Source: Hephaestia caeni
Lineage (GTDB): Bacteria; Pseudomonadota; Alphaproteobacteria; Sphingomonadales; Sphingomonadaceae
DNA: 64,000 nucleotides
Assembly: GCF_003550065.1 (NCBI RefSeq)
Contig: NZ_QXDC01000004.1
Coordinates: 434,001-498,000 of the forward strand
Reading direction: 5' to 3'
Below, piece by piece: positions 42,208-50,389 of the stretch. Each line of letters starts with the position of its first letter. Position 1 is the first letter of the stretch. The notes under the pieces are model-generated. The model ran no database searches. It was not told the origin of the DNA and saw only the letters and a program-made list of their open reading frames with translations. A program made the translations under genes and the position numbers.

Positions 42208-44478
42208 TTACGCGACGGCGCGTTCCGGCTTTGCCACGGGTCCGGCTGCTTTTGAAAGAGCCGAAATCGCACATGAGGCGAGTTGAAGCGCGAGGATCGA
42301 CTCGGCGCCCTGGTTGCGATTGACCCCACCGGGCATCAGTCCGTCGAAGCAGCCGCCGTCGCGCGGTGAGGCGAGCGGCGCGTCGAGATCGTTCGCGCCC
42401 AGGAACCAGTGATAGGCGCGCGTCGCCTCGTCGAGCCAGCGCCGATCGTCGGTCGCGGCATAAGCGACCGCACAGGCATCGATCGTCGCCTGCGCTTCGA
42501 GCGGCTGCTGGTCGAACGGCATCGGCTCGGCATATTCGCGGCCGAAGCTTTCGGTGCCGATGGCGCGGAAACGGCCGTCGGGCGAGGTCTGGCGCGCGAT
42601 GATCCAGGCGAGCGTGTCGAGCCCGCACGCGACCAGATCGTCACGGCCGAGCGCCAGCCCTGCGCGCAGCATCGCCTCGGGCAGGCGGGCATTGTCGTAC
42701 GCGAGCACGATCTCGAACCACTGCCATTCGGGTCGCCGCGCGCTGCCAAGCAGCGCCAGGAAACCGTTACCGAACTGCGCGAGCGTTCGCCTGGCGATCG
42801 CATGATCGGGGGAGATGTCGAGCATCGCGGCGGCACCGAGCATCGCAAACGCTTCGGCGCGCGGGCTGCCGAGATCGAACGCGAGTGCCGCGGTCTGATC
42901 GTAGAGCGCGCGCGCCCAATCGCGATGCTTGGCCATCTGCGCGTCGCGCGCGACGACGCCGAGCGCCCATAAGGTGCGGCCGTTCGAATCCTCCGATCCC
43001 GCGTCTTCACACCACGAGCGATCGAAATTCATGAAATTGCGAAACCGGCGCGCCTCCTCGTTCCACGCATGCTGGACGAACGACGCGTAGATCGTCGTCC
43101 AGCGATCGCGGACATCGTCGGCGAGATCCTCGATCTGCGTCATCAGGATCAGCGCGCGCGCATTATCGTCGATGCAATAGCCGTGGCGGCGATCGGGCAC
43201 CGAATAGAGCGCATGCTGGAGCATCCCGGTCGCGTCGCTCATCCGCGCGACTGCTTCCAGGCTGGGGGCGAGCGGCGTCAGCGCATGGCGCGCCGGGGCG
43301 AGCCGGCGCGGCTTCGCAGCGATCGCGGCGTCGATCTGATCGAGCGCCGCCTCGGCGGCGCGCGGCCAGATCATCGTGCGTCCGCGCGCATAGGCACGCT
43401 CGGAAAGACGGCGGCGGTCGCCATCGTTCGACAACAGACGAACGATCTCGCGGGCGAACCCCGCACTGTCACCGAAGTCGACGAGCAGGCCGTGGCCGTC
43501 GGCGAGGATTTCGGTCGCGTGGATATAGGGCGTAGAGATCACCGCCTTGCCGACGCCGACCGCATAAGAGAGCGTGCCCGAGGTGATCTGCGCCGGGTTG
43601 GGATAGGGCGTGACGTAGAGATCGGCCGCCTGGAGATACTCGATCAGATCGCCCTGCTCGACGAACGCATCGATGAAGGCGATGTTGTTGCCGACCCCGA
43701 GATCGTGCGCCAGCGCCTTCAGCCGGTCGCGATACGCCTCGCCTTCGTGCGCGACGAGATTGGGGTGCGTGGCGCCGAGCACGACGTAGAGCAGATCGGG
43801 CACCTCGGCGACCGCGGCGGGCAGCGCCTCGATCATCGTCTCGATGCCCTTGCTCGGCCCGAGCAATCCGAAGGTCAGCACCACCTTGCGGCCATCCCAG
43901 CCGAAGCGCGCCTTGAAATCATCGGGATCGGCGAAGGGGCGATTGGGCACGCCGTGCGGGATCATCGCGATCGTCTTGGGCTCGGCATCGTAGACGCGCT
44001 CCAGGATCTCACGTCCGCGCTCGGCCATCACGATCACCCGCGACGCGCGACGCAGCAGCGCCTCCATCACCCGGCGCTCATCCTCGCCGGGATGGTCGAG
44101 CACGGTATGGAGCGTGACGACCAGCGGCAGCGAAACGCGTTCGAGCAGCGCCAGCAGATAATCGCCGGCGACACCCCCATAGATGCCGTATTCGTGCTGA
44201 ACCCATAACACCTGCGCGCCGCTATCCTCGATCGCGCGCGCGGCTTCCGAATAGGCGAGCCGGTCGTCCTGGGGAATCGTGCGGGTAACCTCGGGCGGGA
44301 AATCATATGTCCCGCGATCATCCATCGCGTAGACATCAACCCGAACATCTGGAAAGCGATCGCGCAGCGCGTTGAACGTATCGGTGGTGAAGGTCGCGAG
44401 ACCGCATTTGCGCGGCAGGAAATTGCCGATGAGCGCGATGTGATCGGCGCGCCGTTCATCATTCACAACCACCTGCAT
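42208..44478 (-). CDS. GT4 glycosyltransferase fused to a C-terminal toroid-like domain
   Basis: The product has 756 residues from ATG 44478 (MQVVVNDERR), with AAAGGA 7 bases upstream. Residues 1-390 are a GT-B glycosyltransferase of family 4: NFLPRKCGLATFTTD at the start, HEYGIYGGVAGDYLL, VLTFGLLGPSKGIETMIEAL as the phosphate and nucleotide region, and a VTPYPNPAQITSGTLSYAVG acceptor motif. Residues 395-756 form a separate all-helical domain with MSDATGMLQHALYSVPDRRH and GYCIDDNARALI, like alpha/alpha toroid hydrolase or epimerase folds. The product glycan is not known. A GH130 gene follows in the same operon. Confidence 0.88.
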   Translation of the reverse strand: MQVVVNDERRADHIALIGNFLPRKCGLATFTTDTFNALRDRFPDVRVDVYAMDDRGTYDFPPEVTRTIPQDDRLAYSEAARAIEDSGAQVLWVQHEYGIYGGVAGDYLLALLERVSLPLVVTLHTVLDHPGEDERRVMEALLRRASRVIVMAERGREILERVYDAEPKTIAMIPHGVPNRPFADPDDFKARFGWDGRKVVLTFGLLGPSKGIETMIEALPAAVAEVPDLLYVVLGATHPNLVAHEGEAYRDRLKALAHDLGVGNNIAFIDAFVEQGDLIEYLQAADLYVTPYPNPAQITSGTLSYAVGVGKAVISTPYIHATEILADGHGLLVDFGDSAGFAREIVRLLSNDGDRRRLSERAYARGRTMIWPRAAEAALDQIDAAIAAKPRRLAPARHALTPLAPSLEAVARMSDATGMLQHALYSVPDRRHGYCIDDNARALILMTQIEDLADDVRDRWTTIYASFVQHAWNEEARRFRNFMNFDRSWCEDAGSEDSNGRTLWALGVVARDAQMAKHRDWARALYDQTAALAFDLGSPRAEAFAMLGAAAMLDISPDHAIARRTLAQFGNGFLALLGSARRPEWQWFEIVLAYDNARLPEAMLRAGLALGRDDLVACGLDTLAWIIARQTSPDGRFRAIGTESFGREYAEPMPFDQQPLEAQATIDACAVAYAATDDRRWLDEATRAYHWFLGANDLDAPLASPRDGGCFDGLMPGGVNRNQGAESILALQLASCAISALSKAAGPVAKPERAVA

Positions 44479-44566
44479 CGCCAATCCTTTCGCCTGCGCA
44501 ACATGGGCCTTACGCCCGCACGATCACCTCATGCTCAACGGTTTCCGTTCAGCATGGTTGCATATA

Positions 44567-44584
44567 TTGTGCAGTGCAGCAAGA
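44567..44584. promoter_or_regulatory. TTGTGC-type motif upstream of the GT4 gene
   Basis: TTGTGCAGTGCAGCAAGA lies 89 bases upstream of the GT4 start, in the 145-base gap after queF. A near-identical 18-mer (16 of 18) occurs at 48519 upstream of an envelope protein gene. Repeated occurrence before two unrelated genes and internal symmetry (TGCA-n-TGCA) point to a regulator site. PhaR-type sites in alphaproteobacteria have similar TGC/GCA half-sites, but I cannot confirm the regulator. Confidence 0.5.
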
Positions 44585-44623
44585 AGATTCGCGTCGATCG
44601 GGACGGGAAATACGCCCGGCCGG

Positions 44624-45079
44624 TCACCCGCGCCCGCGATATCCCGGCACATCCTGCGCCGGAATCCAGACGTCGGCAGGCGGCGCCGCCGTCTGCCAGA
44701 ACACGTCGATCGGGATGCCCCCGCGCGGATACCAATAACCGCCGATCCGGAGCCAATGCGGCTTCATCTCCGCAACCAGCCGCTCGGCGATGCCGACGGT
44801 GCAATCCTCGTGGAAGGCCGCGTGGTTGCGGAAGCTGGCGAGAAAGAGTTTGAGCGACTTCGATTCGACGATCGTTTCGTCAGGCACGTAATCGATCACC
44901 AGATGCGCGAAGTCGGGCTGCGCCGTGACGGGGCAAAGCGACGTGAATTCGGGCACGGTGAAGCGCACCAGATAGCGCTTGCCGGGGCGCGGGTTGGGCA
45001 CATAATCGAGCCGGGCCGCCTCGGGCGAGGCGGGCATCGGGGTGGGCTTGCCGAGGTGGGTGGTTTCCATGATCGCCAT
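44624..45079 (-). CDS. queF: NADPH-dependent 7-cyano-7-deazaguanine reductase QueF
   Basis: The product has 151 residues from ATG 45079; ATG 45070 (METTHLGK) is an alternative start. It has the type I QueF motifs: the nucleophile Cys in [16 protein letters not shown] and the QueF motif [20 protein letters not shown] that binds NADPH. It reduces preQ0 to preQ1 for queuosine in tRNA. The length is normal for the unimodular type. No preQ1 riboswitch is seen upstream. Confidence 0.95.
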   Translation of the reverse strand: MAIMETTHLGKPTPMPASPEAARLDYVPNPRPGKRYLVRFTVPEFTSLCPVTAQPDFAHLVIDYVPDETIVESKSLKLFLASFRNHAAFHEDCTVGIAERLVAEMKPHWLRIGGYWYPRGGIPIDVFWQTAAPPADVWIPAQDVPGYRGRG

Positions 45080-45150
45080 ATAGGCCGCCACCGCGCCGGT
45101 GAAAACGCCTCCGGCTCGACGCCCGTGTCGCGTCACGATAGGAGAAGCCA

Positions 45151-45990
45151 ATGGACGCGCTTGTTTCCACCGAATGGCTCCAGGCCGAACTGGGCGCGCC
45201 CGATCTGCGTGTCGTCGACGCCTCTTATTTTCTTCCCGATCATCACCGCGACGCCCGCGCCGAATTCGAGGCCGCGCACATCCCCGGCGCGACGTTTCTC
45301 GACCTTGCGACGCTCGCCGATCCCGACAGCCCGCTGCCCTCTACCGTGCCCCCCACCATGCTCTTTGCGGCGCGGATGGGCGCGATGGGAATCGGCGACG
45401 CCAGCCGTGTCGTGCTTTATGACGATTCGCCGCTCCGCAGCGCGGCCCGCGCGTGGTGGCTAATACGCTTGTTCGGCAAACGCGAGGTCGCGATTCTCGA
45501 CGGCGGGCTCGCCAAATGGCGCGCCGAGGAGCGCCCCCTCGACGCGGGCCGTTCACCGGTGGGCGATACGCGCTTCGTTCCGCGCGGGGACCGCGCCGAC
45601 CTGCGCACGATCGATGCCATGCGCGCCAATCTCGATCACCCGGCAGAGCAGGTGATCGACGCGCGCGCGCCCAGCCGCTTCCGCGGCGACGAGCCCGAAC
45701 ATCGCCCCGGCGTCGAGCCGGGCCATATTCCGGGCTCGCGCAACCTCCCTTATGCCCGACTCTTTCATGACGTCGGCACCTGGAAGCGCGGCCCCGCGCT
45801 CGCGGCCGAATTCCGGGCCGCCGGGATCGATCTCGATCGGCCGATGACCGCGACCTGCGGCTCGGGCATCACCGCCGCCGTGCTTGTGTTCGGCGCGTAT
45901 CTGCTCGGGCGCCGGGCGGCGCTCTACGACGGATCATGGACCGAATGGGGCGGTGATCCCACCACCCCGAAAGCGAAGGGAGACGCGTGA
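45151..45990 (+). CDS. sseA: 3-mercaptopyruvate sulfurtransferase
   Basis: The product has 279 residues and two rhodanese domains. The catalytic Cys236 lies in the C-terminal loop CGSGITA, matching the CGSGVT motif of mercaptopyruvate rather than thiosulfate sulfurtransferases. [16 protein letters not shown] marks the inactive first domain. It transfers sulfur from 3-mercaptopyruvate to thiols or cyanide. It is the first gene of an overlapping operon with a cystathionine beta-lyase, so both act on sulfur amino acids. Confidence 0.94.
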   Translation: MDALVSTEWLQAELGAPDLRVVDASYFLPDHHRDARAEFEAAHIPGATFLDLATLADPDSPLPSTVPPTMLFAARMGAMGIGDASRVVLYDDSPLRSAARAWWLIRLFGKREVAILDGGLAKWRAEERPLDAGRSPVGDTRFVPRGDRADLRTIDAMRANLDHPAEQVIDARAPSRFRGDEPEHRPGVEPGHIPGSRNLPYARLFHDVGTWKRGPALAAEFRAAGIDLDRPMTATCGSGITAAVLVFGAYLLGRRAALYDGSWTEWGGDPTTPKAKGDA

Positions 45991-47171
45991 GCAAGCGCGA
46001 CGGCATCGGGGCAGGCACGCGGCTCGTCGCTGCGGGGCGGCGCGAGGAATGGACTCAAGGCATCGTCAATCCGCCGGTGTGGCGGGCGTCGACGATCCTC
46101 TACGATTCGATCGCCGACATGCGCGCGACCGGGGGCGATACCCACCATCGGCTCTATTACGGCCGCCGCGGCACGCCGACGCAATGGGCGCTCGCCGACG
46201 CGCTGACCGAACTCGAACCGGGCGCCGAAGGCACGTTCCTCTATTGCTCGGGCGTCGCGGCGATCGCGGCCGCGCTGCTGTCGGTGCTCTCGCCGGGCGA
46301 CGAACTGCTGCTCGTCGACAGCGCCTATGAGCCGACGCGCGCAATGGCCAGGGGGTTGCTCGCGCGCTTCGGCATCACGACGCGCTTCTACGATCCGCTG
46401 GTGGGCGCCGGCATCGCCGAGCTGATCGGCGACAAAACGCGCGCGATCCTGATGGAATCGCCGGGCAGCCTGACCTTCGAGGTGCAGGACGTGCCCGCGA
46501 TCGTCGACGCGGCCAAGGCGCGCGGGGTGACGACGCTGATCGACAATACCTGGGCGACGCCGCTGTTCTTCCCCGCCATCGCCGCCGGGGTCGATCTCTC
46601 GATCCTCGCCTGCACCAAATATGTCGTCGGCCATTCGGACGTGATGATGGGCTCGGTCACCGCCGGGCCGGGCCATTTCGCGAAACTGCGCCAGACCAGC
46701 TTCGAGCTAGGCCAGGTCGCCGCGCCCGACGATTGCTGGCTGGGCTCGCGGGGCCTCAGGACGATGGCGGTGCGGCTCAAGCATCACGAACAGAGCGCGC
46801 TCGAGATTGCACGCTGGCTCGCCGACCGCAACGAGGTCGGCGCGGTGCTCCATCCCGCATTGCCGTCATGCCCCGGACACAAGATTTTCGTGCGCGATTT
46901 CAAGGGATCGTCGGGGCTGTTCGCCTTCGTTCTCAATGGCGCCGACGAGGCGAGCCGCGCCGCGTTCATCGACGCGCTCGATCTGTTCGGGATCGGCTAT
47001 AGCTGGGGCGGCTTCGAAAGCCTGGCGACCCCCGCCGACCCGCATCGCGCGCTCGACACGCCCGATCATGGCGGTGCCATCGTGCGCCTCCAGATCGGGC
47101 TCGAGGATACCGCCGACCTGATCGCCGATATCGAACAGGCGCTGGACGCGTTCCGGGCCGTACGGGGATGA
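45987..47171 (+). CDS. metC: Cystathionine beta-lyase
   Basis: The product has 394 residues from GTG 45987, whose GTGA overlaps the sseA stop. It is a Cys/Met-metabolism PLP enzyme. The PLP Lys211 is in ILACTKYVVGHSDVMMG, the phosphate-binding YCSGVAAIAAALLS lies near 87, and Tyr58 in HRLYYGRRGTP supports the cofactor. It breaks cystathionine into homocysteine, pyruvate and ammonia. The related gamma-lyases are the main alternative. The next gene overlaps by 4 bases. Confidence 0.9.
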   Translation: MSKRDGIGAGTRLVAAGRREEWTQGIVNPPVWRASTILYDSIADMRATGGDTHHRLYYGRRGTPTQWALADALTELEPGAEGTFLYCSGVAAIAAALLSVLSPGDELLLVDSAYEPTRAMARGLLARFGITTRFYDPLVGAGIAELIGDKTRAILMESPGSLTFEVQDVPAIVDAAKARGVTTLIDNTWATPLFFPAIAAGVDLSILACTKYVVGHSDVMMGSVTAGPGHFAKLRQTSFELGQVAAPDDCWLGSRGLRTMAVRLKHHEQSALEIARWLADRNEVGAVLHPALPSCPGHKIFVRDFKGSSGLFAFVLNGADEASRAAFIDALDLFGIGYSWGGFESLATPADPHRALDTPDHGGAIVRLQIGLEDTADLIADIEQALDAFRAVRG

Positions 47172-48457
47172 ACGGGATCGACCGCTGGCTCGGCGCGAAC
47201 GGCATCACCCTTCCCACGGGCGCGGTGCTGATCGAGGCAGCGGTTGCGCTCGGGCTCGCGCTCGCCTGCCTCGCCGCGGGCTATGCTGCGGGGCACCTGT
47301 TGGGGCCACGCACCGCCCGGTTCTGGACACGTCGGATCGGTGGCCATGTCGAAGGGCTCGGCCCGCGCATGGGGGTGATCATCCGTTACCTGTCCGCGTT
47401 CGTCCTCGTCTCGATCGTCTTCAGATCGCCGCACGCCTGGTATACCCCCGCGAGCATCGTGTTCGGCCTCGTGCTGGGGGGCACCGCCGCGCTCCTCGCC
47501 GTTCAGGTGCTGCGCGGGCTCAATCTCCCGCGCTGGATGGCGTGGCTGGTCGCGGCGGTGTTCTTCGTCGCGTTGCTGAGCAATGCCGTCGGCGGGCTCG
47601 ACAAGATCACCGAGACGCTCGACATGATCGGGTTCAACCTCGGCAAGCATCGCTTCTCGCTGATGGCGCTGGTCACGATCCTGGTGACGTTCGTCGCGCT
47701 CTTCGCCGGTTTCCGCCTCGTCAACCGCGTGCTCAGCCATTCGATCGGCCAGTCGCATTCGCTCGACCCGACGCAGCGGCTGCTCGCGCAGAAGCTCGCC
47801 GCGATCGCGGTGATCGTCGTCGCCTTCTTCTTCGGGATCGACCTGCTCGGCATCGATCTCACCACCTTCGCGGTGTTTTCGGGGGCGTTCGGCCTCGCGG
47901 TGGGCTTCGGGTTGCAGAAGACGATCGGCAATCTGATCGCGGGCATCATCCTGCTGATGGATCGATCGATCAAACCCGGCGACGTGATCGTCGTCGGCGA
48001 CAGTTTCGGCTGGGTCAACAAGATCGGCGTGCGTGCGGTCTCGGTGCTGACGCGCGACGGCAAGGAGCATCTGATCCCGAACGAGAATCTGATGACGCAG
48101 GAGGTCGAGAACTGGTCTTATTCGGATCGCAACGTCCGCGTGCGCATCCCGGTGCGGGTCTCGTACAAATCCGATCTGGAGCGCGCGCAGGCGCTGATGA
48201 TGCGCGCCGCGGTCGAAAGCCCACGCACGCTCGACAGCCCCAAGCCCAATGTCCGCCTCACCGCCTTCGGCGACAGCGCCGTCGAGCACGAAATCCTGGT
48301 GTGGATATCCGATCCCGAAGGCGGCGTCGGCAGCGTGCAATCCGACGTGCTCATCCGGCTGTGGCAATTGTTCAAGCAGAATGGGATCGAAATCCCGCTC
48401 GCGCAGCGCGACATCCATCTTCATCGCGCGGACCCTGCTCTGGACGGCACCGCCTGA
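47168..48457 (+). CDS. MscS-family mechanosensitive channel
   Basis: The product has 429 residues from ATG 47168, overlapping metC (ATGA). Five N-terminal membrane segments are followed by the pore helix and beta domain: VFSGAFGLAVGFGLQKTIGN and then IAGIILLMDRSIKPGDVIVV is the MscS signature with Gly/Ala packing. The C-terminal cytoplasmic vestibule includes NENLMTQEVENWSYSDRNVR. It opens under membrane tension to release solutes. There is no obvious functional link to the sulfur genes with which it is co-transcribed. Confidence 0.92.
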   Translation: MNGIDRWLGANGITLPTGAVLIEAAVALGLALACLAAGYAAGHLLGPRTARFWTRRIGGHVEGLGPRMGVIIRYLSAFVLVSIVFRSPHAWYTPASIVFGLVLGGTAALLAVQVLRGLNLPRWMAWLVAAVFFVALLSNAVGGLDKITETLDMIGFNLGKHRFSLMALVTILVTFVALFAGFRLVNRVLSHSIGQSHSLDPTQRLLAQKLAAIAVIVVAFFFGIDLLGIDLTTFAVFSGAFGLAVGFGLQKTIGNLIAGIILLMDRSIKPGDVIVVGDSFGWVNKIGVRAVSVLTRDGKEHLIPNENLMTQEVENWSYSDRNVRVRIPVRVSYKSDLERAQALMMRAAVESPRTLDSPKPNVRLTAFGDSAVEHEILVWISDPEGGVGSVQSDVLIRLWQLFKQNGIEIPLAQRDIHLHRADPALDGTA

Positions 48458-48518
48458 TCCCGTGTTGCGTGCGCGCCACAGGCGCACGCCGAACCGACCG
48501 CCGGCGCAGGATTGCCTG

Positions 48519-48536
48519 TTGTGCGATGCAGCAAGA
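48519..48536. promoter_or_regulatory. TTGTGC-type motif upstream of the envelope protein gene
   Basis: TTGTGCGATGCAGCAAGA lies 101 bases before the envelope protein start and differs from the site at 44567 at only two positions. It is in the 180-base gap after the channel gene, in which no gene is seen. A shared regulator is inferred. Confidence 0.5.
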
Positions 48537-48637
48537 TCAGGCAGATTCTCCGTTCCGGTCGAACGGGGCGCGATACGACGCCGCATCGGCGGGCGCAGGC
48601 GGAACATCGGCTTTCTTCAACCAAGGACAGAAAAACG

Positions 48638-49408
48638 ATGCGCTTCACCATCTTCAGCTTCGGCGCGTTCGCGCTGCTCGCGGCGGTACCCGCGGCCGCG
48701 CAGGATACCGCCCCGCCGCCACCGGTCCGCGTTACGGGCAACGTCACGCTCGTGTCAGACTATCGCTTCCGCGGCCTCACGCAATCGGATGAGGCCGGCG
48801 CCGTCCAGGCGACGGTCAACCTCAATTCGGCCGCCGGATTCTATGTAGGGAGCTTCGTCTCGACGATCGACGACAAGGTATCATTGCCCGGTTATGGCGG
48901 CGCCGAGGTCGATCTCTACGGCGGCTACGCCAAGACGCTGTCGAACGGCATCGGGTTCGATGTCGGGATGCTTTATTATTACTATCCCGACGCGGTAAGC
49001 GGCCTCGATACCGACTTTTTCGAGCCTTATGCCTCGGTCAGCTACACGATCGGGCCAGTGTCGGCGAAACTCGGCGGCAACTATGCCTGGGGCGGCCAGA
49101 AGGGCCTGGATTTCACCACCGGCAACGACGACAACCTCTACCTCTATGGCGAGGCGGCGCTCGGTATCCCATCGACGCCGGTCACCCTCAAGGGGCATGT
49201 CGGCCACACCAACGGCGCGCTCGGGCTCTACAACCCGATTCCAGGCGACGACAAATATTGGGACTGGTCGGTTACCGCCTCGGCGACGGGCGGCCCGCTG
49301 ACGGTCGGGGTGACCTATCTCGACACCGACATTTCCAACACCGGCGGCTTCGCGCAGCGGCTTGGCCGCGGATCGACGGTACTCGGCTCGGTCGGCTTCG
49401 CTTTCTGA
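48638..49408 (+). CDS. TIGR02001-type outer envelope protein
   Basis: The product has 256 residues from ATG 48638, with AAGGA upstream. A signal peptide (TIFSFGAFALLAAVPAAAQ) is followed by GNVTLVSDYRFRGLTQSDEA, the hallmark start of TIGR02001/gcw_chp proteins. The rest is a series of amphipathic beta strands with many Tyr and Gly (GFDVGMLYYYYPDAVSGLDT), ending in a Phe (VGFAF), as outer-membrane barrels do. The role of the family is unknown. A hairpin terminator follows. Confidence 0.88.
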   Translation: MRFTIFSFGAFALLAAVPAAAQDTAPPPPVRVTGNVTLVSDYRFRGLTQSDEAGAVQATVNLNSAAGFYVGSFVSTIDDKVSLPGYGGAEVDLYGGYAKTLSNGIGFDVGMLYYYYPDAVSGLDTDFFEPYASVSYTIGPVSAKLGGNYAWGGQKGLDFTTGNDDNLYLYGEAALGIPSTPVTLKGHVGHTNGALGLYNPIPGDDKYWDWSVTASATGGPLTVGVTYLDTDISNTGGFAQRLGRGSTVLGSVGFAF

Positions 49409-49414
49409 GAGATC

Positions 49415-49455
49415 GATCCGTTCGTCGCCGGATCACGTCCGGGGACGAACGGATC
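49415..49455. terminator. Bidirectional hairpin terminator
   Basis: GATCCGTTCGTC (49415-49426) and GACGAACGGATC (49444-49455) are perfect 12-base arms around a 17-base loop. It fills the 62-base gap between two convergent genes and can end transcripts from both sides. The U-tract is weak. Confidence 0.8.
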
Positions 49456-49470
49456 AGTTAAAGACCGTCG

Positions 49471-49881
49471 TCAGGGCGTGGTCGCGCGCGCGCTCTGGCC
49501 GTCGCCTTCGGGCGCGGCGACGATGTCGCGCGTCGTGCTGCCCTTGTCGACAACGTTGGTCCCGGCGTCGCCCACCGCCGAGCGGATGCCCGGATCGGCC
49601 TGGTCGCGCCCGGCTTCGGTGAGCGTCGCGGTCTCGGAGGCGCTGCGCGCTGCCGGCCCGCCGAACATCGCGTCGAGCGCCTGCTGGCTGGGATTGTTGT
49701 CCTGCGGGCGCGGCGCGCCGGGTTGCGGCGGCACGAGCGAGAAACTGGGTGGAATGACGAGCGGCGCCTGGCGCGCGACCGCGAATTCGTTGGGCCCGCC
49801 GCCCAGACGGCGGCCGCCGCCGCAACTCGCGAGCAGCCCGGCCACCGCAAACGCGGCGGCAATCGGCACGATCTTACGCAT
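49471..49881 (-). CDS. DUF3035-type lipoprotein
   Basis: The product has 136 residues. A lipoprotein signal MRKIVPIAAAFAVAGLLASC ends in the lipobox LASC, so Cys20 will be lipidated. The mature part is Gly- and Pro-rich (PNEFAVARQAPLVIPPSFSL) in the pattern of DUF3035 (BamF-like) proteins found next to lspA in alphaproteobacteria. A link to outer-membrane assembly is plausible. Its start overlaps the lspA stop by 8 bases, and lspA encodes the protease that would process it. Confidence 0.85.
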   Translation of the reverse strand: MRKIVPIAAAFAVAGLLASCGGGRRLGGGPNEFAVARQAPLVIPPSFSLVPPQPGAPRPQDNNPSQQALDAMFGGPAARSASETATLTEAGRDQADPGIRSAVGDAGTNVVDKGSTTRDIVAAPEGDGQSARATTP

Positions 49882-50389
49882 TCACATTCTCCACAGAAGC
49901 TGGCGTTTTCGGCTTTTCGCGGACCAGGAGCGCCCGGACCAAGAGGATCAATACGCCTATCGTAATCGCCGCGTCGGCGACATTGAAGACCAAAAACGGG
50001 CTCCACTCGCCGAAGTGCAGATCGGCGAAATCGGTGACATAGCCCAGCCGCACGCGATCGAGGATGTTGCCGAGCGCGCCGCCCAGCACCATGCCGAGCG
50101 CGATCAGATCGGCGCGGTTGCGTTCTCGCAGCATCCACACCGCGACCCCGATCGCGATTCCGACCGTCAGGACGACCAGCGCCCAGCGCGCCGCCTCGCT
50201 GTTCGCGGGCAGCAGCCCCAGCGACACGCCGACATTGGGCACGAAACGCAGCCTGAAGATCGGCAGCACGTCCATCATGTCGCCGAGTTGGCGGATACCC
50301 AACCCCTGCGTGACGATGAGTTTGACCACCTGATCGATCACGAACACGATCGCCGCGACGATCGGCCCCCACCAGCGGATATTCTTCAC
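49874..50389 (-). CDS. lspA: Lipoprotein signal peptidase II
   Basis: The product has 171 residues from GTG 50389, whose GTGA overlaps the ileS stop. Four membrane segments are seen. The catalytic Asp pair is Asp120 in GYVTDFADLHF and Asp139 in FNVADAAI; GNILDRVRLG precedes them. It cuts lipoprotein signal peptides before the lipidated Cys. The order ileS-lspA is widely conserved. Confidence 0.96.
   Translation of the reverse strand: MKNIRWWGPIVAAIVFVIDQVVKLIVTQGLGIRQLGDMMDVLPIFRLRFVPNVGVSLGLLPANSEAARWALVVLTVGIAIGVAVWMLRERNRADLIALGMVLGGALGNILDRVRLGYVTDFADLHFGEWSPFLVFNVADAAITIGVLILLVRALLVREKPKTPASVENVNA

Noticed and set aside
44485..44623. preQ1 riboswitch near queF
   Set aside because: queF runs on the minus strand, so its leader would be above 45079. 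That stretch is short and shows no preQ1 aptamer-like sequence.
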